Shown piece by piece: positions 41,893 through 53,625 of a stretch of 64,000 nt of DNA; within the stretch, counting starts at the first letter, position 1, and every line of letters starts with the position of its first letter. The DNA lies in NCBI GenBank assembly GCA_037127315.1, contig JBBBDQ010001124.1, positions 1,797,501 to 1,861,500 of the forward strand, read 5' to 3'. Position numbers and translations under genes: made by a program. The notes beneath the pieces are model-generated. The model saw only the letters and a program-made list of their open reading frames with translations. It made no database searches and had not been told where the DNA came from. This stretch comes from Ascarosepion bandense (Eukaryota; Mollusca; Cephalopoda; Sepiida; Sepiidae).

Positions 41893-41921
41893 AGTTTCTA
41901 GCATCAATTTTGGTTTGCTTT

Positions 41922-42613
41922 TGTAGCGTTGGGAGCTGGTTAATGTTTCTTTGCTTCGGCCTTGTGTCAAACTTACCCGAACTCCCTACAGCTTACAAGT
42001 TTAATGCAGAATTATCATCAGAAGGTTGGTTGCCGGCAGTTTGGAATATGTAGAATCGTGTAGAATAATGTAAGAATAAAATATACATTTTGTCTGTTAA
42101 AATAGTAATCTATTAAAAGAAATGAATAATAAGAATTCGTAGAAATTAATGTTAAATTAGAAACATTATTAAGAAGTTATGAGTAGAGTTCGTGTTCAAT
42201 GATAAAGTTGAGTTAAGGGTATCGAGATTCATAGAAAATGTCCATAGTAGTAATTGTTGAAAGAGATAAAGTAGAAAGAGAACAAGATGCGACCTGATCT
42301 TATCTCCAGATCGATTTGAAGTTGAAGTTACATTTTAGATGTTTGTCTCGCGGCTCTCATCTGTGACTGTGATTCACGCTAACCGGGGCCTTTTATAGTA
42401 TTCAGATTTTCGCACTTGCTCGCGAGGTCCTCAAGTTTTGTAAGTCGCTTCCATTGGTCAAAAATCATTTTAACACCTACTTGCGAAATCTGGATTCGAC
42501 TTAGGTACATGGTCAATCCTTTTTCTATTTGGGAAAACCAGGATTTCACACATCATTGTGAATTTTTGTAAAAGTGAAGAAGGTTGATTTTAATTAATTT
42601 CTTATCCACTACT
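41922..42613 (-). mobile_element. LTR (TGTAGC family), minus strand
   Basis: On the minus strand: TAGTGGATAAGAAATTAATT, a TATA-like CTATAAAAGGCC, AATAAA-type signal near 42115, one CTTCTGATGATAATTCTG seed (near 42015), and CAGCTCCCAACGCTACA at 41922. No clear target duplication. Confidence 0.75.
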
Positions 42614-43204
42614 ATATCAAATGATTTACTTACAAAACCCAAGCCGATTGCACACTTGCCTATCGTATTATAGCTGTTTTATCATGCCTATCCTATCATA
42701 TGTGATTTCATGTTTCAGCCGTCCCAGTTTCTTGACTTCTTTCATAATTTGGTGAAGAGTATCGTCGCTATTTACATTATCTTTTTCTATTCTCTTTTAA
42801 AATTCTTCCCAGATATGAATACAGAAATAAAATAAATGCATTCATTTACCGGAAAATGGTAAACCACCTCTTCGAAGCCAATACTGTAGTATCACTTCCA
42901 CTGGGGATATTAGTTCTGAACTTCTGAAACAACTGTCTGGCCCTTATATAAATTATCGATTCTCTTGTGTTATTAGTGGTAATTTGTTTTTCTTTAATCT
43001 AGACCAAATGTAAATTTCCTATCTCTTCAATAAAACTGCTGTGTAATTGACTAAGTCATCCTCTTATCCGTTTAAACGTTTAATTCCACCTTGTTTTTTT
43101 TTAGTATGGACCAGATTATTGACTTCATTATTTTTAGCTCCATACATAGTTGGGTTTTTTTTTTGGGGGGGGGGGGTTGAACAGGAGTAGAGAGTAACAC
43201 AAAT
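42614..43204. other. Unassigned; poly-G run
   Basis: 43167-43177 is a G run. Nothing else recognised. Confidence 0.5.
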
Positions 43205-44280
43205 GCAAAAAACATGTACCTATGTTTTATAGACTCTGCAAAGGCAGTCGACAAAGTACATCACAAAGAATTGTTACAAATACTCAGCAACCTTGACTTA
43301 TTTGGGAAAGACATTAGAGTAATCGAGAACCTCTACTGGCCACAAACCTTCTGCTTACGGACAGGAAACGAATTCAGCGGATACACAAAGATAGAGAGGA
43401 GTGTAAGACAAGGATGTGTCTTTTCACCGGATCTATTCCACTTATACAGCGAGACTTTTCTGACGAAAGTTATGTCAGGATTCCTCATCGGCGGTCACAA
43501 TCTTAACAATATAAGATACGCAGATAATACAACAGTGATAACAGACACGGGAAGGAAACTACAAGACCTCTTATAGAAGGTAGCTGAAGAAAGTGGAAAG
43601 AAAGGACTAAAAATAAAGTACAAGAAAACTGAATGCATGGTCACCAAAAGAGAAGACGAAAATACCAATTAGAAGTGGGGGTTACTAAAATCAAGCAGGT
43701 AGAAAAATTTAAATAACTGGGAAGTGTTCTAAGAGAGGACGGAAAGTGCGACACAGAGATCCAAAGGCGAATTGGCATGGTGAAGGAAGTATTCCAGAAG
43801 CTGAGTAGAGTATTCAGAGACAGGAAAATTTCGCTAGAAACAAGGAAGAGAGTACTGGATTGCTTGTGATGTCTGTTCTTCAATATGGCAGTGAATGCTG
43901 GACAATCTTAACAAAGATGAAGGAAAACTTGAAGCAACTGTACAGAAGGATGCTGCGGATATCATGGATCGGGCATGTGAGCAATGATGAGGTTTTGGAA
44001 AAGATGGAAACGAAAAGGAAATTAATACTGAGCATCAGAAAAAGACAGCTAATGTTCCTTGGACATGTAATGAGGAATGAGGCTTGGATATTCTGATACT
44101 CACTAGTCAGACCAGGGGAAAGCAGCGTCAAACATACTTGACGGGCCTGAACAAGTGCATAGAAGAACGGGGTTTGGGTTGGGTAACAGGAGAAAGCGTG
44201 CTAAAAGCCTCCAGGGATAAGGAGACATGGAAGGCCATGTTCGCCTACGTCCTGAAAAGACGATGAAGAAGAAGTTTTTA
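43205..44280 (+). pseudogene. Non-LTR retrotransposon RT and C-terminal region
   Basis: Reverse transcriptase motifs: MYLCFIDSAKAVDKVHHKEL (motif A region, 43214-43273), IERSVRQGCVFSPDLFHLYS (motif B region), and RYADNTTVITDTG (43520-43555), where the catalytic YADD has become YADN. After a stop at 43576 and frameshifts the C-terminal region continues: VEKFKYLGSVLRED, QKLSRVFRDRKISLETRKRV, VLQYGSECWTILTKMKE, YRRMLRISWIGHVSNDEVLE, KRQLMFLGHVMRNEAW and KETWKAMFAYVLKRR to 44265, with a GATGAAGAAGAAG tail. This is the jockey/RTE-like family often seen in molluscs and platyhelminths. The endonuclease domain is absent (5' truncated). The D-to-N change and stops make it inactive. Confidence 0.85.
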
Positions 44281-44830
44281 CTTTATTTCCGCTTGGGATT
44301 CCGGTTCTTTCTAAAGCCTTTACCCTGTGTAACCCGCTACTTTGAGTGATTCTTGAGCCGTGAATAATGTGAATATCATTGTAAAAACAAAAAACGATAA
44401 AAAAACGCTTCAACCATTTTCATGTTTAGACATGATTTCTTTCTTAATTTCCACTGTAATTCATAGTTTCACTCGTTTCAGTTGGGCCATAGTTATGTTC
44501 ATTGTTTTTAATAAAAGTTATGAGAAAAAACACCGTTTTCAGTCATCATCAGTCCAACGACTGCGCTAATTGTCAGGGGGCTGCAGGCAGAAGAAACAGA
44601 CAACCTCCTCTCGGTTGGTCTGTTTTCGATTGTGTTCTGGAGCTCCGGGATTGTTATGTCCATCCATTTCCTGAGCAGCTTCTGCATTGCCGTCCCCGCC
44701 TGCACCCACTTTCAACAGTGCTTTGTCTGATGCTCTTATAGAGGCTGTCATGCCGTGTGACATGGCCAGGCCCTGCCATCTTCTGACGCCTAATAGTGGC
44801 GAAGAGTGATCGATCCTTGTCGGCCAACGA
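44281..44830. other. Unassigned, G/C-richer stretch
   Basis: 44570-44830 is richer in G/C than its surroundings. The 96-residue minus frame and 79-residue plus frame there show no motif I recognise. It may be an old element body. Confidence 0.4.
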
Positions 44831-45215
44831 GACTTTCGATCTTGCTCCGTGATCAACCGAATGCAGACGACAATTCTACTCCTGCCGCTTCTTTCCTCGC
44901 ATTTCCCGCATGTGGAACTCGCTTCCTTATTCTTGCTTCCCTAACGGCTACAACCTCTAGGAATTCAAATACAATGTCAATACTCATCTCTTAACCACTT
45001 GACCCTAGTTCTTACCTCACCACCCTGGATATCTTTTCCTTTCTCTCCACTTCTGCAACTGTAATCACACCTGTATCCCCTTCCTTCTCTTGCTCCTTTC
45101 TAAATGGTTTATCCTTCTCTTCACTCTCTTCTATCTAATGCTTTTACTCTTATGTAGCCCCCTGCACATCAGTGGCGTTACCGCCTTGCTCGGAGTGATA
45201 TGATTAAAAAAAATA
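44831..45215 (+). pseudogene. CR1-like LINE 3' end
   Basis: CNRMQTTILLLPLLSSHFPH-type decay of the C-terminal tail, with the AFPACGTRF counterpart of RASRLWNSLP, then 3' UTR TGTAGCCCCCTGCACATCAG, GCCTTGCTCGGAGTGATATG and an A tail at 45205. 5' truncated. Confidence 0.7.
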
Positions 45216-45239
45216 TATATAGTAATTGGTTTTGTGTTC

Positions 45240-45485
45240 CCTGTAGGAGATGCGGAGAAATTCAGATATTTGTTGTCGAATGCCTGGATACGTTTGCTTG
45301 CTTCAAATAGGAGTGTTCAAGTCTCACACCTGTAGAAGAGGACAGAGACGACCAGAGATTTGTCGAGCTGTGGCTGTGACGATCCGTGAGCGGATTTCTG
45401 CATTGTCGGTGCCATCTTTTGACAGGGTTGCTATCAAATATTTGAAGCTAAACATTTCCCCTAGTAGTTCACAAGTTCATCGTTA
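45240..45485 (-). pseudogene. LINE ORF2 C-terminal fragment
   Basis: The minus strand reads FSFKYLIATLSKDGTDNAEI and RSRITV before decaying. This is the block after the RT in RTE/CR1-like LINEs. It is back to back with the plus-strand LINE tail ending at 45215. Confidence 0.65.
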
Positions 45486-45577
45486 AAAGTTAAAAACAAA
45501 ATAAGCCTGTTGTCGCATTCATTCTTTTTTTCTTCCGCTCTCTTTTAAATAATCTTGTTTATTATAATAAAGACGCT

Positions 45578-45578
<1 letters not shown>

Positions 45579-45625
<47 letters not shown>

Positions 45626-45739
45626 ATTTTCACAACCAGTATCCAACATTGCCTGATGACGAGAATCTATCTCGAACCAGAAATTTCCGTGTCGCGATGT
45701 ACAATTAATTCATAATTATATATATATATATATAATATA
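45579..45739. mobile_element. (TA)n plus Penelope-type hammerhead-like motif
   Basis: (TA)n 45579-45620, then CCTGATGACGAGAATCTATC with TCTCGAACC at 45651-45681. Related to 15600-15660. Confidence 0.55.
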
Positions 45740-46460
45740 AAATTATTTAAAAATGGAACTTTGTCTCTGTGTGTGTGTGTGTCTCTGTGTGTCTGTGTCC
45801 GTTACCTATAGACTCCGAAATGGCTGAACCGATTTTCTTGAAAATTTACACAGATGTACTATAAGTGTCTGCGAGTGTTCTTAGCTAGGTTTTGTGTCGA
45901 AGTACCCCCGATAAATAGCGAAAATCGATAATCGAAAAAATCGGGTTATAAAAGGAGTGGTCCGATTTTAATCAAATTTGATACCCTCATAGACAAAGAC
46001 ATAAGAAATGATATTCAGAAATTTCAAGGTTGCAGTTCTTACAATACTGCAGAAAATCGATAATATATATATAAAAGGCAAGATGTTTGTGTGTGTGTCT
46101 GTTTATCTGCCTGTATGTCTGTATTTTTTCAGCCCTTCTATTTTAGTTTTTGCTTCGGGTTTGGCTCTAAGTAGGTCTAATTGTAGTTCTTAGTCTCAGG
46201 CATGATACCATTTACTCAGATGACTTATTTAGCCTTCAAGTTTCAGTTTTCAACGAAAAAACTTTTTGATATCGATAGCAGGAAATCAAAATTTGACTTA
46301 CATCTATTCATTTTTCTTTCAGTCTACAGTTTTGCTTTAACTGGAAACAACTATTGCTTTTTAGTCTTTCATGCCAACGTCCAAAGAGTCTGAGCTCCAG
46401 GACCATGGATTAGTTTTAAAGCTTTCATTACACCCGAGCAATGCCGGACTATACTGCTAG
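45740..46460 (+). mobile_element. Non-autonomous Helitron, long form
   Basis: Plus-orientation copy with hairpin CCCGAGCAATGCCGGA and end CTATACTGCTAG at 46460, followed by T. The 5' TC end is decayed. Middle block present. Confidence 0.8.
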
Positions 46461-46729
46461 TATATATATATATGTTCCTGTTCTGCTCATGGAGAGAAAG
46501 ACAATAGCGAGGCATCGTCGGCCCAGTTCGTTAGACTGACAATACTGAGACAGCGTCGGCTCAGCTCATTCTCTTTACTACCAGTTGTTAAACTTTACTA
46601 CTAGTTATGAAAGCTGTTGCCGCGTGTTTGCCTTTTAACAGTGCTTTATTAATTTTATTAATTTTTTTTTTGTTGCAATAATTATGTTGTCGGGTTGTGA
46701 AGAATATATATATATATATATATATTCTT

Positions 46730-46768
<39 letters not shown>

Positions 46769-46774
46769 TTCACA

Positions 46775-46806
<32 letters not shown>

Positions 46807-46861
46807 CATCCCGTCATAAAACCGCATCCCGTCATAAAACCGCATCGGAAACATAAGAACT
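46461..46861. other. Unassigned with repeated (TA)n and ATTCTTCACA
   Basis: Three TA tracts (46704-46724, 46733-46766, 46776-46801) separated by ATTCTTCACA, then two tandem copies of ATCCCGTCATAAAACCGC (46808-46844). Confidence 0.7.
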
Positions 46862-47176
46862 GCGTTTATTATTTTTGGTAACTATTGCCGTTGCCAAGCG
46901 GAGTTTTATGTCAACACAAAATAAAATCGTCGGTGATGGTGGATTTTATAATATTTCAGTTTAAACTACCTCTCTGAAGATGGCTCATGTGAGCCGAAAG
47001 CTTAGAAGAAAACCAATAAATAATTATCCAAATGTTGGAGAATTTTTGTCTTTATTTTCAACTGAAATTAAAGCAAAAATACGACGTTTAGAACGGCACA
47101 TGATTAAACATAATAGACATTCATTGTCTCTTATATTTAATAGCATATGTCTAGAAAATTACTTGCTGCCTCGATA

Positions 47177-47180
<4 letters not shown>
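46862..47180 (+). pseudogene. Penelope 5' end: hammerhead-like motif and N-terminal ORF
   Basis: CTGAAGA (46974-46980), T, GGCTCATGTGAGCC (46982-46995), GAAAGC: a hammerhead-like motif with one extra base between the core strand and helix II. The open frame starts at the ATG inside it (46980) and reads MAHVSRKLRRKPINNYPNVG, FLSLFSTEIKAKIRRLERHM, HNRHSLSLIFNSICLENYLL and PRYT, then runs into (TA)n. The homologous frame on the minus strand at 29197-29430 keeps the same residue pattern. Minus copies at 26370 and 55380 are closer in DNA but interrupted. This looks like the N-terminus of a Penelope protein fused through the terminal-repeat ribozyme motif. Confidence 0.6.
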
Positions 47181-47224
<44 letters not shown>

Positions 47225-47333
47225 CCTCCTGTCACACTCAGAGAGGATAACCTGTGGGAAACAGCTAATAATCCTCTCAAATACTTTGTCATCATTTTTG
47301 ATGGCTGGGTTACACTCGTACACTCGTTTTATC

Positions 47334-47418
<85 letters not shown>
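47176..47418. repeat. (TA)n and (GA)n tracts
   Basis: (TA)n 47176-47222 and 47337-47385, (GA)n 47385-47417. Confidence 0.95.
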
Positions 47419-47420
<2 letters not shown>

Positions 47421-47429
47421 TCTTTTAAT

Positions 47430-48075
47430 TAACGTTGTTATATTCTTACTTTCTTTGTCCATCTCACTTTCTCTTTTTAAAAACTGTGGTCATATTCTCC
47501 CTCTCTTTTAAGATAATGTCACATTCTCTCTTTCTCTCTTTCTCTTTAATAATGTTGTCAGATTCTTCATCGCACTCCTTTTCTCTTTTTTTAAACAATC
47601 TCACATTCTCTCTTATAAATAATGTTGTCACTTCTTTCTCTTGATGTTAGATTCTCTTTTCTCTTTCTTTTTCAAATAATATTGTAATATTCTTATTCTC
47701 ACACACTCCTTTAAATAATATCACACTCTCACTCTCTTTTTTCATAATATCACGCTCTCACTCTCTTTTTTCATAATATCACGCTCTCACTCTCTTTTTT
47801 CATAATATCACGCTCTCACGCTCTTTATTTTCAGACAAAGAGGGAGAGAATATGATAACATTATATGTTATCATATTCTATCCCTCTTTGTCTGAAAATA
47901 ATGTCATCACATTCTCTCTCTTTTTCTCTCACTCTCTTTTAAATAAAATCATCTCTCACTCACACTTTAAATAATATGGTCACATTCTTTCTCTTTCTCT
48001 CTTTGTTTTTCTCTCTCTTCACCCATACATTTCTACTTTTTTATTGTTTTTTCATCTTTTTTTTTTCTTTTAAGT
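47430..48075. repeat. CT-rich tract with 29-bp tandem repeat and palindrome
   Basis: Polypyrimidine sequence. About four copies of ATAATATCACGCTCTCACTC plus CTTTTTTC lie at 47717-47830. A 36-bp-arm palindrome lies at 47826-47900. Confidence 0.85.
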
Positions 48076-48254
48076 TTTTACAAAAAAATATAACAGACAC
48101 TTTGACACTACTGTGGGTGGCAAAACGAGTCTTGTAGAGCAGACAAGGAATATCTATGATGTTTCCAGTCAAGACGCTTTAGACATAACAACTAGGACGA
48201 CCGTTTTACCCAAGTCTTACCATGAATTAATCCCGCCCCCGTATTTCACTTTTA

Positions 48255-48530
48255 AATATATATATTAGGATGCGGTTTCCGGTTTTCTCTTTTCCAACCT
48301 TTTCACTCTTTTCTTTTTCTTTTTTTCAATTGGAGTAGATAGACTAAACTATCGCCCGGTTCACACTCCACCCACATCTATTGAACATGTGAAGAGGCTC
48401 ATCTTTGTTTCCTGTTTAGGATGCGGTTTCCGGTTTTCTCTTTTCCAATCTTTTTACTCTTACGTAGCCCTCTGCGCATCAGTGGTGTTATCGCCTTGCC
48501 TGGGGTGATATGATTAAAAAAAAAATATTC
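48255..48530 (+). mobile_element. CR1-like LINE 3' UTR tail, partly duplicated
   Basis: GGATGCGGTTTCCGGTTTTC occurs twice (48268 and 48419), then CGTAGCCCTCTGCGCATCAG, GCCTTGCCTGGGGTGATATG and A tail. Confidence 0.75.
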
Positions 48531-48836
48531 ACATGAGCAAACACACAGAAATACACGCGCATACGCCATTTAACCATTATTATTCAACTGACGAGTTTGG
48601 CTCAGTGGTTAAAAACAAGAATTGCCTATGACAAACAGGACGACAACTGGGCGCTTTCTTTTCGGAGTCCAAATTTTCAAGCATCCCACACTAAATCCAG
48701 GATCAGTTATAGCTTGATATTACAAAAATAAAATTATTGAAGAGGAAATATAGCAAAGCCACCCTCTTCTCTTGTACTTGTCTGTTTGGGCACAATGTCA
48801 GACTGATAACGGTATCTGATATTCCTATATCAGGGA
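48531..48836. other. Unassigned; weak tRNA-like head
   Basis: TTGGCTCAGTGGTTAAAAAC at 48598 is A-box-like; no convincing B box follows. Confidence 0.35.
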
Positions 48837-49555
48837 CTAGCACTATAGCCTGGTGTTGCTCAGGTGTAATGAAAGCTTTAAAACTAATCCATGGTCCTGG
48901 AGCTCAGACTCTTTGGACGTTGGCATGAAAGACTAAAAAGCAATAGTTGTTTCCAGTTAAAGCAAAACCGTAGATTAAAAGTAAAATGAATGGATGTAAG
49001 TCAAATTTTGATTTCCTGGTATCAATATCATATAAGTTTTTTTCGTCATAAACTGAATTGTGAAGGCTAAATAAGTCCTCTGAGTAAATGGTATCATGGC
49101 TGAGACTAAGAACTACAATTAGACCTACTTAGAGCCAAACCTGAAGCAAAAACTAAAATAGAAGGGCTGAAAAAATACAGACATACAGGCAGTTAAACAG
49201 ACACACACACAAAAAACATCTTGCTTTTTATATATATATTATCGATTTTCTGCACTATTGTAAGAACTGCAACCTTGAAACTTGTGAATATCGTTTCTTA
49301 TGTCTTTGTCTATGAGTGTATCAAATTTGATTAAAATCGGACCACTCCTTCTATAACCCTTTTTTTTCGATTATCGATTTTCGATATTTATTTGGGGTAC
49401 CTTGACACAAAACCTAGCTAAGAACACTCGCAGACGCTTTAGTGCAACTGTGTAAATTTTCAAGAAAATTGGTTGAGTCGTTTAGGTGTCTATAGGTAAT
49501 GGACACATATACACAGACATATACGTACAAAGTTCCATTTATAAATAAGTTTAGA
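48837..49555 (-). mobile_element. Non-autonomous Helitron, long form, clean ends
   Basis: CTAG complement at 48837; 5' TCTAAACTTATTTATAAATG at 49555, preceded by A on the minus strand. The hairpin is slightly mutated (TGGTGTTGCTCA). Confidence 0.85.
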
Positions 49556-49714
49556 TAGGATGGTGAGGCTCATTATCAAATGTGCACAAGAACTTGGGCT
49601 ATATCAAAAGTCTTGTAATCGTTCAAAACAAAAAAATAGCATGTTAAAAATCAAGATACAATCTAATGTTTCTCTGCATACTTTTGGCAGTTGTTCAATT
49701 CCTTGATGATACTT

Positions 49715-50321
49715 TGTAGTGGATAAGAAATTAATTAAAATCAATTTTCTTCTTTACTTTTACAAAAATTCACAAAAATGGATGAAAACTTGGTTTTCCC
49801 AAATAGAAAAATCATGTGCTTGAAACCAGATTTCACAAGTAGGTGTTAAAATGATTTTTGACCAATGGGAGCAACTTGCAAGACTTGAGGACTTAGTGAT
49901 CCAGTGCTAAATTCAAAAAGACTATATAAATGACCAAGGCGTCAGTCAAGAGAGTCAGACATCTAAAATGTAACATCAGCTTCAAGCGACTCGGACATTG
50001 TCCTCTTTCTCTTTTATTTTTATCTCTTTCAACAAATTACGACTGCGAACATTTTGTACCCTTAACTTTCTCATTGAACATTAATTCATACAAATTCTTG
50101 TTATTCCACCTTTTAATAAATTTCTATTCGGACATGAAAAATGCATATTTTATTCTTACACTATTCCACACAATTCCATATATTCTAACCTGCTGACAAC
50201 CAACCTTCTGATGAAAACCTTCTGATGATAATTCTGCATAAAACTTGTAAGCTGTAGGGAGTTCGGTTAAGTAAGACACAAGACCGAATCAAAGAAACAT
50301 CAACCAGCTCCCTACGTCTAA
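49715..50321 (+). mobile_element. LTR (TGTAGC family), short reference copy
   Basis: TGTAGTGGATAAGAAATTAA start, TATATAAAT at 49923, AATAAA at 50115, only two units of the CTTCTGATGA seed (50206-50231), then CAGCTCCCTACG end. About 607 bp. Confidence 0.8.
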
Positions 50322-50820
50322 AATACCACTCTTGATTTTGAAGAAAAAATCTCATCACATTCTTGTTCAAGATTTTCAACCTTCACAAGCATCCATCAGA
50401 AAACAACAACAACAACAAAAAAAACACAATTACCATTTCCTGAGCACATTGTCTTTTTCAATTTTTTAAAGAATGATGGTTATCAGTACAAGACACAAGA
50501 GCCATTTGAGGTTTACAGGGTAAGAATTTATGAGGCACTGTATTGAAACAACATTGGTTCTCCTGATTACTGGCAGCTCTGTAATAGTCTATTAAATGAA
50601 GAGTAAGTTTTCTGTTCCTCCCCTCTTCAACCAAATTGAGGTATTAAAATTTTCTGTTGATTTCACTCATAAATTCTCTTTAAGCTTTACTCTTCACTCA
50701 TCTGGAGTACCCTTGTCTAACTTTCCACTTAGAAATTCTCTATTGAGCGATATGAATATAACTCCTTCTATGGTTTCTGCTATCATCTCTAATTTGGATT
50801 TCCACAAAGAATGTGGACCT

Positions 50821-53322
50821 TGTAGCGGATAAAAAATTAATTAAAATCAACTTTCTTCTTCACTTTTACAAAAATTCACAATGATGTGTGAAATCCTGGT
50901 TTTCCCAAATAGAAAAAGGATTGACCATGTGCTTAATGAAAATGTCTTGAAACCATATTTCGCAAGTAAGTATTAAATTGATTTTTGACCAATGGGAGCA
51001 GCTTGCAAGACTTGAGAACTTTGCAAAAATCTGAATACTATAAAAAGTCCCAGTCAGCATCAATCACAGAGAGTCAGATGGGAGCCACGAGAAGAAATAT
51101 CTAAAATGTAACTTCAACTTCAAGCAACTCTGACATTGTCCTCTTTCTCTTTCTCCTTATCTCTTTCAACAATTACTACTACGAACATTTTGTACAAACT
51201 CTTGATGTCCTTAACTTTCTCACTGAACATTAATTTCTAGGAATTCTTGTTATTCCTCCTTTTAATAAATTTCTATTTTAAAATGCAAAATGTCTATTTT
51301 ATTCTTACATTATTCCACACTATTGCTGACAAACAACCTTCTGATGAAAACATTCTGATGAATTGGGATAATAATTCTGATGATAATTCGATGATAATTC
51401 TGATAATAATTCTGACGATACCCTGATAATAATTGATGATAATTCTGATGATAATTCTGATAATAATTCTGATGATATAATTCTATAATAATTCTGATAA
51501 TAATTCTGATAATAATTCTGATGATAATTTGATAATAAGTCTGATGATAATTTACATAATTCTGATAATAATTCTGATGATAATTCTGATAATAAGTCTG
51601 ATGATAAATTACGATAATTCTGATAATAATTCTGATAATAATTCTGATGATAATTTATACACTTGATAACACCTGATGATAATTCTGATGATAATTCTGA
51701 TAATAATTTTGATGATAATTCTGATGATAATTCTGATACGTCTGATAATTCTGATAATAATTCTATAAATTGATGATAATTCTGATAATAAGTCTGATAA
51801 TAATTCTGATGATAATTCTGATAATAATTCTGATGATAATTCTGATGATAATTCTGACGATAATTCTGATAATAATTCTGATGATAATTCTGATAATAAG
51901 TCTGATGATAATTCTGATAATAATTCTGATGATAATTCTGATGATAATTCTGATAATAATTTTGATGATAATTCTGATGATAATTTTGATAATAAGTCTG
52001 ATAACACCATGATAATTCTGATAATAATTCTGATAATAATTCTGATGATAATTTGGATAATAATTCTGATAATAATTCTGATAATAATTCTGATGATAAT
52101 TCTGATGATAATTCTGATAATAATTCTGATGATAATTTGATAATAATTCTGATGATAATTCTGATGATAAGTCTGATGATAATTCTGATGATAATTCTGA
52201 TAATAACGACGGATAATTCGATGATAATTCTGATGATAATTTTGATAATAATTTGATGATAATTCTGATGATAATTCTTGATAATAGACTTGATGATAAT
52301 TCTGATGATAATTCTGATGATAATTCTGATGATAATTCTGATGATAATTCTGATAATACCTGATGATAATTCTGATGTGATAATTGATGATAATTGATAA
52401 TAATTCTGATGATAATTCTGATAATAATTTTGATGATAATTTTGATGATAATTCTTGATGATAATTCTGATAATAATTCTGATAATAATTTTGATGATAA
52501 CGATATAATTCTGATAATAATTTTGATGATAATTCGATAATAATTCTGATGATAATTCTGGCTATAATTCTGATGATAATTCTGATAATAAGTCTGATAA
52601 TAATTCTGATGATAATTTTGATAATAATTCTTGATGATAATTCTGATAATAATTTTGATGATAATTCTGATAATAATTCTGATGATAATTCTGATAATAA
52701 GTCTGATGATAAATTCGATAATAATTTGATGATAATTCTGATGATAACGGATAATAATTCGATATAATTCTGATAATAAGTCTGATAATAATTCGATGAT
52801 AACTTGAGATAATAATTCTGATAATAATTCTGACAGATAATTCTGATAATAATTCTGATAATAATTCTGATAATAATTCTGATGATAATCATTGATAATT
52901 CTGATAATAAGTCTGATAATAATTCTGATGATAAATTTGATGATAATTCTGATGATAATTCTGATGATAAGTCTGATGATAATTCTGATGATAATTCTGA
53001 TGATAATTCTGATGATAATTCTGATGATAATTCTGATGATAATTCTGATGATAATTCTGATGATGAATTTGACATGATAATTCTGATGATAAGTCTGATG
53101 ATAATTCTGATGATAATTCTGATAATAACGATGATAATTCTGATAATAATTCTGATGATAATTTGATAATAATTCTGATGATAATTCTGATAATAATTCT
53201 GATGATAATTCTGATAATAAGTCTGATATAATTCTGTATGAATCCTGTAATCTGTAAGGAGTTTGGTTATGTCTGACACAAGGCTGAGTCAAACAAAAAT
53301 TAACCAGCTCCCAACGGCTACA
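50821..53322 (+). mobile_element. Solo LTR with expanded satellite, inside a LINE
   Basis: TGTAGCGGATAAAAAATTAA start and CCCAACGGCTACA end, with the 4-bp target duplication ACCT (50817-50820, 53323-53326). TATAAAAAG at 51039, AATAAA at 51264. Relatives: 49715-50321 (plus), 41922-42613 and 56933-57765 (minus). 2,502 bp against about 600-700 bp for the relatives; the surplus is the satellite at 51355-53235. Confidence 0.85.
51355..53235. repeat. 12-bp satellite (TTCTGATGATAA / TTCTGATAATAA)
   Basis: About 1.9 kb of 12-bp units varying at one position (G/A), with occasional GTCTGATGATAA and a few indels. The same unit occurs once or twice at the equivalent site of other LTR copies, so it expanded in place. 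The >500-residue minus frames here (ELSSELSSEL type) are repeat artefacts. Confidence 0.95.
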
Positions 53323-53625
53323 ACCTAATGGTGTCCCTGTAATAGTCCTTGAGAAGTGTGCTCCTAACCTGCCTTCTGTTCTCTCCATACTGTATAATAA
53401 ATGCCTTGCTGCCTCTTGCTTTATGCTTGTTGGAAATTCTCATCTGTTGTTCCAGTCTTTAAGAACTCAGGTGAATTGCCTGACCCTTCCAATTATTAAT
53501 CTATTGTTTTTTTTACCACTTTTGATAAACCACTAGAAGCCTAATAAATGCTGAATTAGTTAAGCATCTCACATCGCAGAGCCTTCTTTCAGACAATATG
53601 TAATGTGGTTTTTGTTTCTGTGGAT

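Noticed and set aside
43205..44280. Host developmental gene (such RT fragments are often annotated by similarity to 'craniofacial development protein 2')
   Set aside because: The motifs are those of a reverse transcriptase and LINE C-terminus; stops and frameshifts interrupt it.
51355..53235. Many CTGATGA matches that could seed hammerheads
   Set aside because: They arise from the satellite unit; no GAAA strand or helices accompany them.
51609..53388. Two minus-strand open frames of more than 540 codons
   Set aside because: They are translations of the 12-bp satellite; a period divisible by three without stops keeps three frames open.
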